A stretch of DNA of 64,000 bases from Tribonema minus (lineage: Eukaryota > Sar > Xanthophyceae > Tribonematales > Tribonemataceae): NCBI GenBank assembly GCA_017506865.1, contig JAFCMP010000223.1:2041468-2105467 (forward strand), written 5' to 3'. The position numbers were made by a program, and so were the translations under genes. Shown one piece after another: positions 1 through 14,300 of the stretch. Under the pieces are notes generated by a model. That model did no database searches. It was not told the origin of the DNA and was given only the letters and a program-made list of their open reading frames with translations. Position 1 is the first letter of the stretch. Each line of letters begins with the position of its first letter.

Positions 1-3000
1 CGACCGCATCCTTCTGGTCTATCACCCCGTCACCATTAATGTCAACCGGGACAGGAGGTGGGGGGGCATCGTCGCCATTGATTACGCCGTCGAAATTGAC
101 ATCGGCCAGAGGTGCCAGGAGGGGCAGCAGCGTCTGCACCTGGTTCTGCGGCGTGTACAGCTTGAGGCCGTTGGCAAACGCCGCAATCTGCTCGGGGGAG
201 TTGAGGTCCCAGCGGCCGTCGCCCTCCTTGTTCTGCAGGAACCAGGTGCTGCGCGGACATAAGGCATGGATGTGGAAGGGGGAGGGGGGGGGGGTAGCTT
301 TAGCTAGGTGTGGAAGTGCCAGTGGCATCCTTTTGCATGGCTGAACTACAGTGGCGATGTGATGCTAGGAAATTATGCAGTTCAGGCATGCAGCGGGCAC
401 TGGTTGGTTGATGCCTGCACGATAGGCTACGCTGTGTGAAGTCGCACAAGCAAACGCCTGTGACAACAGTCACTGCTGGGTAGCCAATTGTACGGTGACA
501 TGCCGGAGTAGTTTGAATGTGCACTGGGTTTGAATGCACTAGGTTTCAGGGTCTCAAGGCGTATGTGGTCGCAAGGTTCAATGCTTGCTTTGTGAGCCCA
601 TGTACACTCTACAGATGTGACATCATGCCTTTAAATTTCAACGAGCACCTGGCAAAAACTGGTGAAACCGCACAAGCATGCGCTACACTATTGATAGCAT
701 TACTACTCCGCGCAGCAAACTTCACTTCAACCATAATCTGGATTGCGCAGTACTGACATATCAAACATGCAGGCAGCGGATACAACTGGCATGTTGAAGC
801 CGCGGACTTCAAGTTGGCAGCACCTCATCGCTTCCAAGCGCTTAATGTGCCTAGTGGAGGCGGCAATGCAGCAGCTGCTGCAGCCCCATGTGCATGACGT
901 GATGGAATGAAACTCGATGTAGCAACACAAATCCTGCGTACATGCATGCGGATTGATCCATCACTCACACTTGTTTGACGCGCGGGTACGTGTTGACAAA
1001 GTCGTAGAACGCGTCCGTGATCCATTGAGCCTGCACAGCAAGCCACACGCACCAGGCAATCGATGACTAAGGTGAGCTGACTCTTGAACGTGGGGGGCAG
1101 CCAACATCAGTCAGAACATTTGCAGGGACAATTCCCTGTGGAGCTCTGTACTCCATAGACAACACTTGTGCTCACGTCTCAGCAATACGCAAACATGGCA
1201 CTTGAGTGCGCAGAGCTGCACTGATAAGATTCCAAGCAGCGCCTGCCCAGTAAGCATGTTGCAACATAAAGCATCAGGTGAGATACCCCCATATTGAAAT
1301 GCGTTACCGCCTGCATATGCTATTGAGTCATCTGCACTGTGTATACCTTGAGGGGTACAGCACCTGCTGTTATTGTGGGTGGCGATCGCAAGAGCGGGAC
1401 GCTAAGCAGCAAATACTTGTGCAGTTGTAAAGCGCTATAAGTGCGTGCATGATGGCATTTTCTCTGCTTCTGCGCCGCCGACTGGCCAAGACATGGTGTT
1501 GCCAAGCCATCTGTCTGACTTCATGGTCACGTCTTCTTGCTGACTTACTGCTCACAGGGCCCAGTTTGTTGCAAGCGCACGACATTACGCAACAGCAGTG
1601 AGTGTTGCGACTTCATCATAATTGTGTGAAGACGCATCAGCTCATTGCAATGTGCAATGGGCTCGATCCCTTACTGAGAGAGATGAGCGTAACCTCTGCA
1701 GTAATCGATGCCGGCACGGACATGTGCCATCAACCACTGGCTGCTGCCAGCTCAGCAGGGCCAACATCAAGAAGCTGCACAATGATGGAATTTTTTTTTC
1801 GTTGAATGGTGGTGCTGTTGACAGACGGACATCACTCGTGTTGTGGTGTTTAGTTCAGTATTGGCACGAATCAGTTGTATGCAGGGCTAGCGTCTTAACT
1901 CAGATGGCCTTGGCACAACAGCCGGGCAAACTGTGTAGCCATGGCGCAATTGCGCAACTCTTATTAAGGCTTTTAGTGCTTCTACAGTCACGATTAAGGT
2001 TCCATAAGGGCTGGCGTTTTGAAAGTTTAAGTACTGGGCTCACGCTAGTTACGACTCTAACCCTAGGCAGGACTAGTGAGTAAATTCATGAGTCATCAAG
2101 TAAACCTGCGAGTATCGCCAGGCCTGCGTGGGCCGCCAACTGGAGCAACTGGCGCTACTGACTGGCGCAACCTCTTTGGCGCAAGGGGTTTCATATAGAC
2201 GCTAGCCCTGCTTGCATGTATCCTTTGACATACTTGCAACAATTCATTGAGAATGGCCGTTACATTACGATTGCATGTCTTCGCGTGATGAAACTTTTAT
2301 GAAAAAAATGCTGTTCTGGTCAAGCGCCACGTGCGACTGTGAAGGCCCTCACGCTAGTGCACACACTTGCCACCACAAGCTCAGTGCATGCAGATGCACT
2401 ACAAAACACAAGTCTCTCAGTAAACGAAGCACCATGATGCGCCTGCAATTAGTGGGGGCTAGAGGTGGTCCACAGCTTCATATAACACCGTCGTGGCCAT
2501 GCTCAAGCATGCGCACGCTTGGGACTTTTCCCCACAATGCCACTGAGAGCCCACCGTCACTTGAACGGGCAGGTGCGAGCCCTGCAGTTCTCTCACGCCA
2601 ATGGCAAAAACATTACCGTCACAACGGCGACAGCTCACCTTGTCATAACCCTCAAAGTCATTGCAGCTCATCTCCCCCACGCCCAGAGGCTTGTAGCCCG
2701 GCAGCGCCAGCATCTGCTCATACGCCGCGCCATACACGTCCTGAGAGCGCGCAGCAATGGGGGCAAACACAGCCAGCTTCAGCACAAGGAGAGAAATGCA
2801 TGGTGTTGCTGAGGGACCACCAACACATGACCAGCGTCAAGCGATCGTTGACAGCCCTCGGGGCGTGGCGCGTGTGCATATGCAGCGACTCCCATATGCT
2901 GCATGCCTCATTGATAGACGGTGTGCCATTCTGTGCCCCCCCCCCTGCATGCATGTGTGGTGCAATGGCCCCAGAGCATGTGTATGCCGCACCACCGCCA

Positions 3001-6000
3001 TAGTCAAAGGTGCTGCGCCAGACGTGTGATTCATAGAGACCCTGGAGCAAAGGTGATGAGTTGTTGACGGCGTCACCACACCACCAGCAGTAACCAAAAG
3101 CTGGGTGCGAACGTAATCTTCACCTCATAAGCTTTAAGCCACACCTCAACAGCGACGCGCATAACACTCTTCACCATGTCAACCATGATCGGTAGCCATA
3201 GACTTTCCCGTAGACTGCCGCATGAGCGAGGCCGAGATAAAACTTCAAGAGTCGTGCCGATGGAGTGACTCTCCACTGAGCTGCACCAGCGTGCATCGTA
3301 CCTGGAATGTGAGCCACTCCATATGGTTCTCGTCTGTGCCTGCGCGGTTGTAGCCGCTGCACACCACCATGTCCACGTAGTTCATGCCCGGCCACCAGTC
3401 CGTGAAGGGCGTGGTCACATCGTCCTGCCCATTGTCGCAGTTGTAGGCGAGCTGACAGAGAGAGAGCCAAGCAAAGTGCAGCGGGAAGCGTGCAGGTTGA
3501 GAAATGCACACAAGCTGGCGATGCAGTGCAGCAAAGACATAGCCAGACTGATCATGGTAGGCAAGAAGAGCACATTTTTGTAAAACAAATGACAAGTGTT
3601 GGAGTGAATGCAGTCAGTGAAAGCCATAACTGCACATTTGTGCCGATTCACACCCCTACGCTGTGATAGTTTTGATTTGGTTATGCAATCACGAGCGACA
3701 CAATTAATAGACAAGAGTATGAAGACATGATCTCATTTCGATTTTGATGACGTGGCACGTAATATGGGCTCCTAGATGTAAAACTCGCTTCTGATGTAAA
3801 ACTTGCTTCTGAGCAAGACAGCTCGGTGATGCCAGGTTACAAAGACGCAGCGGTGGGTGGATCGACATGAACTCTTCAGCCATGTGAGCCTAGAACTGCC
3901 CTCTTTCACAGTGACAATATGGTGCATATGGTGCCAGCGCGCGGATGGGGCAAATCAGGTTGGCAGTGGTGGGAGCACTGGCGGCACTCTCTAGAGCAGC
4001 AGGGGCACTGACGCGTTGTGGCTGGTGCTTCAGTGGTTCAGCGAGTTGTTGGAGTTCTTCACAAGTTGGCGCACATTTACAGGCAAAAGAGCACTGTTGA
4101 GCCCTGTCGACAGTCATGACTGAGCCCAGATCACTATCGCACACGCAGAGCACTGTAGTCTAGAGAGTCACCAATGAGTTACTGATCAAGTTTGAAATCT
4201 TGTCTACTTCAGTTGGCGCAGACGTAGAGCACTGATGACGATCACAATTCGCGCAGCGAGCGATGTACACGTGCCTAAAAGGTGCATTGAAAGCGGGCAT
4301 TGGCTTGTCATTTGTGGACGGGCTTGCTGGTGCATGTTGCACTGCGGCAACGTAGACTCACCTGGAATTTGACGTTGGCCTTCTTTACGGTGAACACATC
4401 GTGCACGTGGCGCCAGGCGCGGATGAAGTTCTTCTTGGTGTTGAAGCCTCCGTGGTACGTACCCCACGGGTACCAGTCGCCGTTGAACTCGTGCATGGGC
4501 CTGCAGCAGCAGTGCGCAGGCGAATGGGAGTGCTGAGTAAGATGCATTCAGAATGTAGCAGCACGTAGACACGTGCTCATTGACGCTCCGCAGTCAGGGC
4601 ATTTATGTACTTGCTTGCGGCGCAACTGCTTGCCACGCCAATCTCTCATCACGAGGCGTTACGTCCTCTTTTGAACTCAGGGCGCTCCTGTCAGTTCTTT
4701 ACAGTGCTTTACTCAAGGTGTGTTTTCGTATATAGAAGACCATGTATAGGTGACGACACTGTTGACAATTGGTGTCCTTAAGGTCGTTATTGTGGAATCA
4801 TGTGCAGTAACGCTCTAGGAATGGAGTTCAGACCAATCAAAAGAGCCGCAGCTGCCCCCCACCGCCCGCACCTTCCAGCAGTGCAATGTCAGCAGGAAAT
4901 GCAGAGTCGGTGCTTCTTTGCAGCCCACTCTTTCAGAAAAATCCACAAAGCGCCGTGGATGTGTCATCACAACCAGCCTCAACTTGCAGAGGCAGTGCCA
5001 CTGACTTGCTGTTGCAAGGGCGCTGTATCCTGCATGCGCCTGTTGTGCAAAGACCGTAGTTGAGAGATGTTAAGATATGCACATCAGTGCGCCAACCGCC
5101 AGGCGCCTGTCAGAATGTGTTCTGCACCTGCCGTCACGTGCAGTTGACTTACCTAATCCAGACCTCCTGGTTCCCATCGGCCTTGTGCTCATCCATGAAC
5201 TGGTACAGGTAGTCGTCATACTTGCCGCTTCCGATTTGCCACAGATTCGTCAGCAGTTCATTGTCCAGGAACTCCGTCACCATCACCACCTGCAACATGC
5301 AGCAGCGTGTACATGCACACCAACAACAACGCTTAGAACAAGAAAATGTGCTGCAAGTGTGGCACCTGTCAAGGCTGACTGCCGTACTGACCGCCGTTCT
5401 ACTGTTGCAGCAAAGCTGGTTCACAGTGGAGTGTCACGTGGTGCTACAAACCGCCAATGATGACAATAAAGGCAGGCACGTTGGGTGTAGGTTCATACCC
5501 ATATGAAGTATGGATTAAAAGGTAAGACTCTCCCACTGTTGGGTATTACTGGCTTTTCAATGCAGTGGCAGCTGGCGAAGTGCATGCCAAACTAAGGACA
5601 GCTAAAGTCAACTGCCGTGGGTTGGCAAAGCCACAGACCCACAACATGGAACAGGTTCCATACTGGCATTCAGTTAGTCCAAAAACGAATAAACAAGACA
5701 ATTCAAAAATGGTAGGTATGCATTACATACACCGTAACATGAATGACCCCCCCCCCCTGTTTTGCACATACCAGGCAGGAGAACTGAGGTTGCCAAAAAC
5801 TGTGAGATACAGACTTCCACACGTAAATGCGTAATCGAATACAATAATTCTCACCAAAGCACACGAGTGACTGGTGTAATACAAGCATGTACATATCGTC
5901 GTATCATGGCATTCCAGTTCAAATACCCACCTGAAAGCCTTGGTCGAGGTAGGGCTTGACCAGGAAAGGATACCTGCAGTTGAGAACAGCGAGCAACAGT

Positions 6001-6858
6001 GAGTGAGTATCGTCATTCACCAGTAGGCTAATGAAGCCTGGCTGCAGTGATCCAAAGCAGTCATTGATGGGCTCATCCATGGTTTTAAGCAATCAAGGGT
6101 TCAATTGCGCGAACCTCGCGCGACATGGCTAAGGCTCACCTCATGGATTGGACAGGCTGAAACTTCACCACCACTTGAAACTGTGCACCGAGCTCGGCCT
6201 GCCGCGCGTTTGGCTCCATCTCGTCAAGGATGGCAATGTCCACTTTTCGTTTATTGATGATAGGTTTCCCGGGCACGCCGGGCACGCCAGGTACCAGAGT
6301 GTACTTTGTCGGGGGCGGCGTCATCGGTTCCGCTGTGTACTCGCTGCTGGTGCTGTAGGTGGTGGTGCTTGTGTTCGGAATTTCGGCAGGAAGCAGCGGC
6401 TTCACAGGTGCGACAGGCTTCACGGGTGCGACAGGCTTCACGGGTGCCAGAGTAGCCGGCTTGGGAGGTGGAACAACTGTGCCTGTCGTGTAGCTGTCGG
6501 TGCTGGAGCTCGTGCTGGAAGTCGCAGCACCAACTGGAGCCACGGGCTGCACAGGAACCACTGGTTGCACGGGGACCACTGGCTGCACGGGAGCAGCAAC
6601 TACAGGAGCCGCTGGTGCTGCAACAGGTGCCACCGGCACGACAGGTGCCACCGGCACGACAGCTGGAGGCACAGCAGGCAACAGCCTTTTGTGCAAGCCT
6701 GCCAAGGTTGACTTTCCGCTGCCAGCAAGCGCAACAACAGCAGCTCCACATAGCGCCACTGCAACTACTGGGATGGCAATCTGTCGCGCCCGCCGCCTCC
6801 GTTCAGCTGTGCGTATGGTGGCAGGTGCTTGCGCCTCAATTTCGCTGATATGCCTCAT
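1..6858 (-). CDS. GH26 beta-mannanase-like protein with N-terminal membrane anchor and dockerin-type repeats (3' end cut by window)
   Basis: Predicted glycoside hydrolase family 26, which cleaves beta-1,4-mannan; here probably membrane-tethered or secreted. Exons, all phase-compatible: 6858-6140, 5973-5931, 5289-5153, 4500-4362, 3451-3302, 2740-2639, 1030-969, 248-<1. They give 533 residues before the edge. Residues about 27-45 are a hydrophobic segment behind an Arg-rich stretch (signal anchor), followed by a Pro/Val-rich linker with PVAPVK and PVQPVV repeats. The catalytic domain shows WIRPMHEFNGDWYPWG (acid/base Glu), WRHVHD, and LGVGEMSC (second catalytic Glu), then WITDAF and WFLQNKE near its end. 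After it come DVNFDGVINGDD and DINGDGVIDQKDA, calcium-binding loops of dockerin type I, separated by a Pro spacer. The start is the only in-frame ATG before the anchor. The fold assignment is strong; substrate is inferred from the family. Confidence 0.85.
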
Positions 6859-8313
6859 GATCCTGCTCGCCGCGTGCCACTTTTCCCACTCTGGATATCC
6901 GGACTTGTGCTCTTGTACCGCAAGAGCGTAGGCAGACCCTCTTTAATCCTCGCGCTCTAAGAAGTGAGGGGCGTGTGTGTGACCAGCAGCGTCGGCGGGG
7001 GTTCCAACAGGTATGTACTTTTATTATATTCCACAGGTATGTACTTCACCCGAGGCGGAACCTTGTGCCGTTGGGCGCGAGGTTGCTGCGAGAATTCGGC
7101 TCAATTTTTTGGATGGGGGCAGCAGGGGTCTGGTGCTGCAATGCAGCGCAATATACTACCGCACACGCGTGATCTCTCGCGTACTATTTAGCCTCCCGAA
7201 TGAATGCCTGTCAGGGAAGTGACGCCTGCCTACTCACCCGCAACCACCTTCAATGCCAGGTTTGCATCCTTCACAAGATAGCACCGAAGTGTCCTGCAAG
7301 GAGAAACGTAGGGCGAGTGATGCCTGCCTGCTGAACCACACAAATCATACTTTTCCATCACAACCCTGTCTTGAGCACACATGTGCATTTGAGGCAGTAA
7401 AACCACAATCCTGTCGCATGGTACTGATGTACAACGACCATGAGCAGCCATTTTCCAGAACCAAGGAGCCATGCAAGATGGGGGTGTGTGTATCGTCCTG
7501 TGACACAAAAGAGTCACAGCTGGGGTGCATCAGTATTGTGTCCTCATATTCGACACAAGAAAATCACACGATACGAATTTGGCAAATTGTGATCATGTAT
7601 GAGCACTTTCACTGCCATGCTGGTGCCACAGCCGGGCCTGACATGCGTCATCAGCATGCATGGCTAGGACAGCATTGTGTCGCATTCACGTTCGGTTCTT
7701 GAGGTATTTACAGAAGCAGTGCCTGTTGGTGCCACACGCATTGCGCAGCAGTGCATGATGATGGCGAGCCGTTCGAGTCAAACACGCAAGTTTTCCCAAC
7801 AGTAATGGGGCCAAGAGCAAAGAGCAGGGGAAAATGTACATGCTTCCTCCTTCGCGTTACCCCTGGCGTGAATGCCCATGACATTTGGCACACGAAAATG
7901 TACCAGGAAGACAAGGCCTTCCTCCAGCCGGTCAGAATTGTAGAAATTGGTCAATATTGCATATGCATGACCTTGCCCCATGTGATCGAAGAACTAAGAG
8001 CGTGCTCAGCAAGAAAAGAGCCAACATTGGCACCTCTCATGAGGAAGTCATGACGGAAAACAACGGCCACAACCCACGCTTTGCTTACAACTTGCTGCCC
8101 AAACTATGTATCCGGTAGTTGCACACTTGCGTAGCTCGTGACCAGATTGTGATTCTAGATGTGCTACATGTAAATTGGACCTAACCGAGCAATGAGGCGG
8201 AAAAGACGTGCTATCAGAAATTATGCGCTACTTCCAATTCTCCTGACTCGTCGTCACAAACTACGCAGCACGTGATTGCCTGAGCCCAGCGAGTACACGT
8301 GCGTCGCAAAGCC
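6859..8313. other. intergenic region between GH26 start and FMO stop
   Basis: No convincing coding exon apart from the possible leader exon at 7238-7293. A TGTAA, the usual chlorophyte polyadenylation word, lies on the minus strand at 8089-8085, about 225 nt after the FMO stop. The GH26 promoter should lie in the left half of this stretch; no clear TATA box was recognised. Confidence 0.4.
7238..7293 (-). other. possible non-coding 5' leader exon of the GH26 gene
   Basis: A 56-nt segment is flanked by CTTGCAG and GTGAGT on the minus strand, 380 bp upstream of the GH26 start codon. It holds only a short ATG ORF (ATG CAA ACC TGG CAT TGA), so if transcribed it would be leader sequence with a five-codon uORF. 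It could equally be a chance pair of splice-like sites. Confidence 0.3.
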
Positions 8314-11300
8314 TTACGCTTCACCAAAAACACTGCAGCCCGAGGTCTTGCCCCGGGCCGGCATCTGCCACTCTGCCTGCGATGCGATGGCCCCAGCCAC
8401 AGCGACGGCATCCTTGCTCAGCTGCAAGATCGGCAAGAGGGCGGCGCCGCTATCGTACCCTACGGGCCATACCTGCGCGCTGCGCTGAGCGCGCATGTCT
8501 CTCGTGGTGCCTTCACGCAGGCCGGAGGCACCGAGCCATGTATGGTGTTCGGGCGTGAAGCCGGTCGCCAGTACGACGGCATCGAAGTCGGTTGCCCGTT
8601 GCTCGGCGGTAAACTGCAGAGCTGCGCCGCTTGCGGCAACAATGGGTCCATGGAGCTGGATCTTTCCCGTCTGCATTCAGCACAGCACGCACAGGTGGCG
8701 GCAGGGTGTGTGGGAAAGCAGCCTTTAGCAGGTTGGCCTTGATCTATGTATGCAGCGCGATTGTATGCTGGACACGAGCTGGCGCAGAGCGGCTGCTGCA
8801 GCGCCCCAGATCACACACAGCACTGCATCATCAGGGGACAGCAGTGTGGTGGCGTGCGGCGTGCAACAATGCAAATGCCGCTCTGCATCACCAACATCCA
8901 ATTTGAATTGAAGTGGGCGCAGTTTTCAGGCCAATAATGGCAGACAAGGGGCTTTATGCAACACAGAACTGGGCCTAATGGTATGCATCCACCCGTTTGA
9001 GTTGCGTCAGGCAAGCCAGCATCTGGGCCATTTGGCAGGTGAGCTTGGCGCGCCAAGCCCTGACACAGCACAGGATTCGCTGCATGCGTGCACGATATAC
9101 AAGTGGCCTTGATGAGACGCGGTCAGTTGAGCCCATGCGCTCCAGAACAGAGGCACAAACATGCCTCTCACCTGCACGCACTCTACGAACGAGCCGCTGC
9201 CCTTGTCCACCAGGGGTATCCTGCCCGCTGCCCTGGCGCGCCAGCGCGTGGCACCAGCACGCAGCACACATGGCGGGAACACCTGGCGCCTCCAGTCCCA
9301 GCCCCAGCGTATGGCGGCAAACGCATCTACCAGGTTGTCACCCAGCCACGAGGGCATGTGCTGTACCGCCAGCCTGACATGCAGAGTGGGGTGTGGAGAC
9401 AGGGATGTGGGTGAAGGTGTCGTTGGTGGTGGGCTCTTGTTCCTGTGTGAGGAAGCGTCAATGATAGCTGCTGTATGACGGTACAACATGCTGAAGGGGC
9501 GTGTGGGCATGCATGGTCTTCACACTTCAAGAGTGACACTCTGGACACTGAATTGATTCAGCAGAGATAGTGCAGTGAAAGCGTCAGCGCAATTATTTGA
9601 AGCATGCGTATACATGCTTCTATGGAGCTGTGTCAGCACTCAACGAATGGCATGCAAGCACAAACATACTACACAGGCGCCAAAATGCATACCCAATGAT
9701 AGGCGCCAAAATGCATACCCAATGATTGCTGCTGAATCAGAATGAACAGAGCGATTGCGAGCGCGGGTGTAGTACTTGAAGTATGTTTTACGCCCAGGTG
9801 TTTTCGCTGGCATATCCCAATCAGGCCTGGTGTTCTACTTTCGCATCAACCCTATCATGGCCCTCGTGTGCTCACACGGTCAAGTACATGCAGGTGATAC
9901 GGGTGTGTGAAGCCAGCGCACGCGGTGCTGCCTGACGCATAATGAAGTGGTGTGCCGCAACATGCTGCCAGGGTGCATCTGACTGTCACATGTGCTATCA
10001 ACGGCGGTCACAATCTCACCAGATCGAAACTCATCTGCGGTATGGCAAAGCATGAAATGGCGCATCACACAGCCTGTACATAAGAGGAAGAGACAGAGTT
10101 TGAACAAAAGACAATGGCTCTCGGTCTGCAACTTCAAGACATTCCCACTTCAACAACGATGGCGCCAAATACTTGTTCCGGCTAATGCTTCGGTCACGCA
10201 CCTGCTGACCCATTCGAGTCCCAAAGGGCCCCACTCGCGCATGATGACGGGCGGTGCAGATCTGATGCTCATGTGCACAGGCCAAGGCCAAGGCAGCACG
10301 CAACCCTGAAAAAGCAGGTGCCGCAGGCGCACCACCTCGCAGGCCAGGTCGGACGCGCTGCAGTGGTGAGACCATCATGGGTGGTTGGTCAGCACAATGT
10401 GAAGAGTGAGAGGACAATGGCTGTGGCGACAGGAGTCGTTTGAGCAGCGAGTGGCGCACTTTACTGATCAACAAACACGCTGCAAACTGAAGGTGCCAGT
10501 AGCACTTCATCTTGGAGGGCTGATGCTGTCTGGCAGCATCACCGTGGGCAATACTGGAGGCAGTGACAGCATGCTGCCAGGGTTGGGGCAAAGCTTGAAA
10601 CTTCAAGAACAACTTGTTATAACAACTCTCATCAGAAACAAACCCTGGCCTGCAGATATTGCTACTCGCTACTGGTCAAATGCATATACCCACTACAGTA
10701 TGCGTATGAATCGGTTGTTTTGTTTTAAGGTTGGCTTTTGGCGTGTCATAACCTAACTGCAGAGAGTGATTGCCAATCACAGTACTTCGAAGTACGATTC
10801 TTCCAGTAGTGTCATGCACATGTGTGCAGGTGTTGCAGTTTGCTGTAGTTGCTGTGGCCGCCGTCAAAAGGCTGCACCCAAGCGCCTTTTCCAACAGCTA
10901 TCAACAGTAATCTAGTCAGTTATTTATTGAATCAGAAATGACAAGCCTGTCCATGATCAGCGGCCTTAACCTGCTGAATGTGAGGAGCAGCTGCATACGC
11001 TCACGCCAATACAGCAGCAGCTCTACGGTGTATTCCCTCAAGTGGCATGATCTGACTGCCAGCCGATACGGTACTGCTGAGGCCATCGACACGATTGTGG
11101 TGCAGTCAGGCAGCTTTCAGGTCTCACTCAGCGAAAAGACCTCGTGTGCTCCTACTCTTGATATCTCCGCCTGCTTTAGTGATATACTTCCGAGCGCAAG
11201 TGCTCAGAGGCAAACTCTCACGCCACGCACACACACGCACACACACACACACACACACGCACACAGAGAGACACATGGAAAACGCGTGTGCGCATACACA

Positions 11301-14300
11301 GAGAGACGCATGGCGCACGCGTGCGCACATACACACCTGTTGCCGCACCCCACAATGCACACGCGCCGCGCGGCGGCCAGCGCCTGCAGGTCCCGCACGC
11401 GGCTTGAGTGCACAACAGTACCCGTGTACCCATGCTCGTGGACTCTGGTGAACTGCGCCGTACTCTGGTTGAACTGCAGGCCCAGCACGCTCTGGAGCGG
11501 CTCTGGAACGGTGGGCAGCGCGCTCTTGCCGGTGGCCACAACTAAGTGCTCGCATGCGATGCGCTGGCCGCAGGCCGTTGTGATGATGTGTCTACCAGGG
11601 CTGCAGCAGGCGAAAAAAACGCAGCAAGTATGGGGCGCAGGTGCGAGCACTTGAGTGGGCAAGAACCAGATAGCTTGCTTGTGTGTACGATCTCATGCTG
11701 TGAGCCCCACAAAAGCGTGTGGACCGGGTGTGACAGAGCGGGCATAATGATCAGGTCCAGGGATATGGCGAGTGTTGCTGTGAGGGTTTTGCTAATGCAC
11801 ACAGTGTCACATGTGACGTAAACCTGCAGAACGAGGCGCCACCTGCTGGAGCACAATCGCCGCACATCAAGATCGCGCAAGTATCACTCGAGCTCTTGTT
11901 GGCATCAGCGCATATTTCACGAGCGAGACAGCTACACACAGGGTGACATAGACGACGAGCCCTAAAGCCCTCCCACGTAAACGTGGTCACCATGCATTAC
12001 AACGGAGTGAGATTGGGTCACTGGAATTTGGTGTGCTTCCTCCTTCAGACAGCGCCGCGTCTTGCACGGCGGACAGGTGATGGCTGCTGATATCATGTGA
12101 CGCTCCATGTGAAGCGTCACATGTGTGGAGCGTCACATGTGTGGAGCGTCACATGACATATGGAGGCAAATCTGAAGCGATTGGTGCGGCTGTGCCATGG
12201 CCACAGCCAATCACACGGCGACAAGGGTAGACCTTGCCGACGCGTGCAATGCCAAAAGCGGGGTCTGACATTCTGAATGTGATACAGACGCACACAATTC
12301 GTTGCTGCCCACTTTCTTGAAACCCATTTGTGACGCACTGCCACTGATATGTGACGTGCACGCGTTGCTGATCATAAGCACCAATCTGTTGACGGTCTGA
12401 TGCATGGTTTGCTGCTATTGTGCGCTGTGGTCACCATCAGCTTAACTAGACTTCAAACTGTTGGGGATGCAAGAGACAGGCGGTGGAAGGATCTACGGTA
12501 GCGGCAAACCTGTGCCCTTGGCATACTGCACTTTGAGCTAAGCAACATGATGTCAGAGTGGCAAGTGTGTGCATGCATATTCATGTAGAGTGCATGAAGT
12601 GTACAGTACATGCTGGTCGCCAACGTCATGTCAAAACGGGCCCTTAACGGAGCACATGCTCGCTTATGTCGCTTCACTGCAGTAACGGGAAGCGATCGAA
12701 CCGGCTACACACCAGTGCGCCGCTTCAAAAGCAGGTGAAACTTGCCGTCAGCCCCAGCACAGTGTACTGCATGAGAATTGCTCACCTGCTGGCTGTAGGC
12801 ACGTTGGTCGTTGCGCTGGCGACCGCAACACCCAGGCGTACGTCCAGTGCAAACCGCAGCGCGTACGCTTGCAGGTAGTCGACGTAGTCGCCCGCACTGA
12901 GCTCTGTAAAGGGGAACGACCGCGGCAGTGGGCAAAGACAGGTCAGCTCCAACAGCTCATAGGTTGACAGCAGCTGCGGCATCAGAACACTTATTGTCGC
13001 GACTGGATGGGAGACCGGACGGCGCAGCACGTCACCAATTGATGGCAGCAATGTCATTGTCACAGATGTCAGCATGTAATAGAAGTCGACGACTTGGTAT
13101 CTGCTGGCCATGCCTGCATGGCAATGCTCTCGGCCATTGCAATTGAGCCGCCCTGAGAGCGGCCACTGCGCATGAGGTTGTGCTGCCAAAGACGACTGTT
13201 GCCCAATGTGTCAGCTGCAGAGCGACGCAGATGATGTCGTCATGCATATACCAAGCAGCCGGTACATGGTGCGAACATGCGCCTGCCTGCCAGTATTTCA
13301 TGCATGCATGTTGCGGATTGAGTGGAGAAGCGCACTCGGCGCGCGTGCCCAAACTCTGCAAGCAGAAGGGCCACTGGTGTTCACTCCCCCATGAGGTGCT
13401 AGGCCCTCAAACGCGAGCCACTAAATTCAGCAGGCAGCAATTCGGAAACCCACACTCAGTGTCAGCTACTCGGACCTGCCTCAAGGCACGCCAATTTGCG
13501 GCCTTGTGAAAGCCGAGCCTGTTGCAAAAGCCGAGCGTGAGACAACTGCAGAACAGCTGCCCGCCACCGCAGGCGTCAACCGGACCATTGTCACGTGCGA
13601 TAGGGCACAGCTACTGCAATGCTCGCTGCTGACCGGTGTTGCGCACGCAGCACCAACACACGACGCTGCCGATTTTCAAACACACATGCGGTTCACTGCC
13701 ATGGCGGTGGCGCACAGCTGCTTACTGACGCCGGCTGGTGTCAGGCGCGGCGTGCCAAAAACAAATGCTTCGCCAACGCTGCGACCGCTGACAACACGTT
13801 CGCATGTGACCTGCCGCAAGACTGCCTGCTGACCTTTTGGCTGATGCTTCTCCCTGACGGGTATGGCGTAGTACGGCAAGCCGCAGTGGGCCCTGCGCGT
13901 GGTGATCTTGAGGCCGGGGTACTGGCGCAGCCACCCCCCGCCCACCTGGTCCCACTTGTCCAGAAGCACCACGTCTGACTCGCCCATCTGAACCGCAAAA
14001 CGCACGGGCAGAGTGTACATTGTGAATAATGAGTGCGCGCTGCCCTGCCGTAGATTTGCTGCGCAGAACGACAAGAAATGTGGGCAGAGGGCCCTCGCTG
14101 AGCAGAGCTGCACTGGCAAGGTGTGCCTTGAACAGCACGAGCGCAGCCGTGGGTGCGCATCGCAAAAGCGGTCGAGCTGCAACAGTGTTCCGCTGCATGG
14201 GTTCATATCCCAAAAGCGCTTGAGCTGCAACAGTGTTCCCCTGCATATGCTAGTGAGGATTAGTGCCATAAGAAGCAAGGCAACAAGCATGCGCCATGAT

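Noticed and set aside
2275..3003. 242-codon plus-strand ORF
   Set aside because: Antisense to a GH26 exon and its introns; the minus strand carries the conserved catalytic motif.
6700..6740. Walker A-like AGSGKST in the GH26 first exon
   Set aside because: It lies just after the membrane segment with no ATPase domain around it; chance match.
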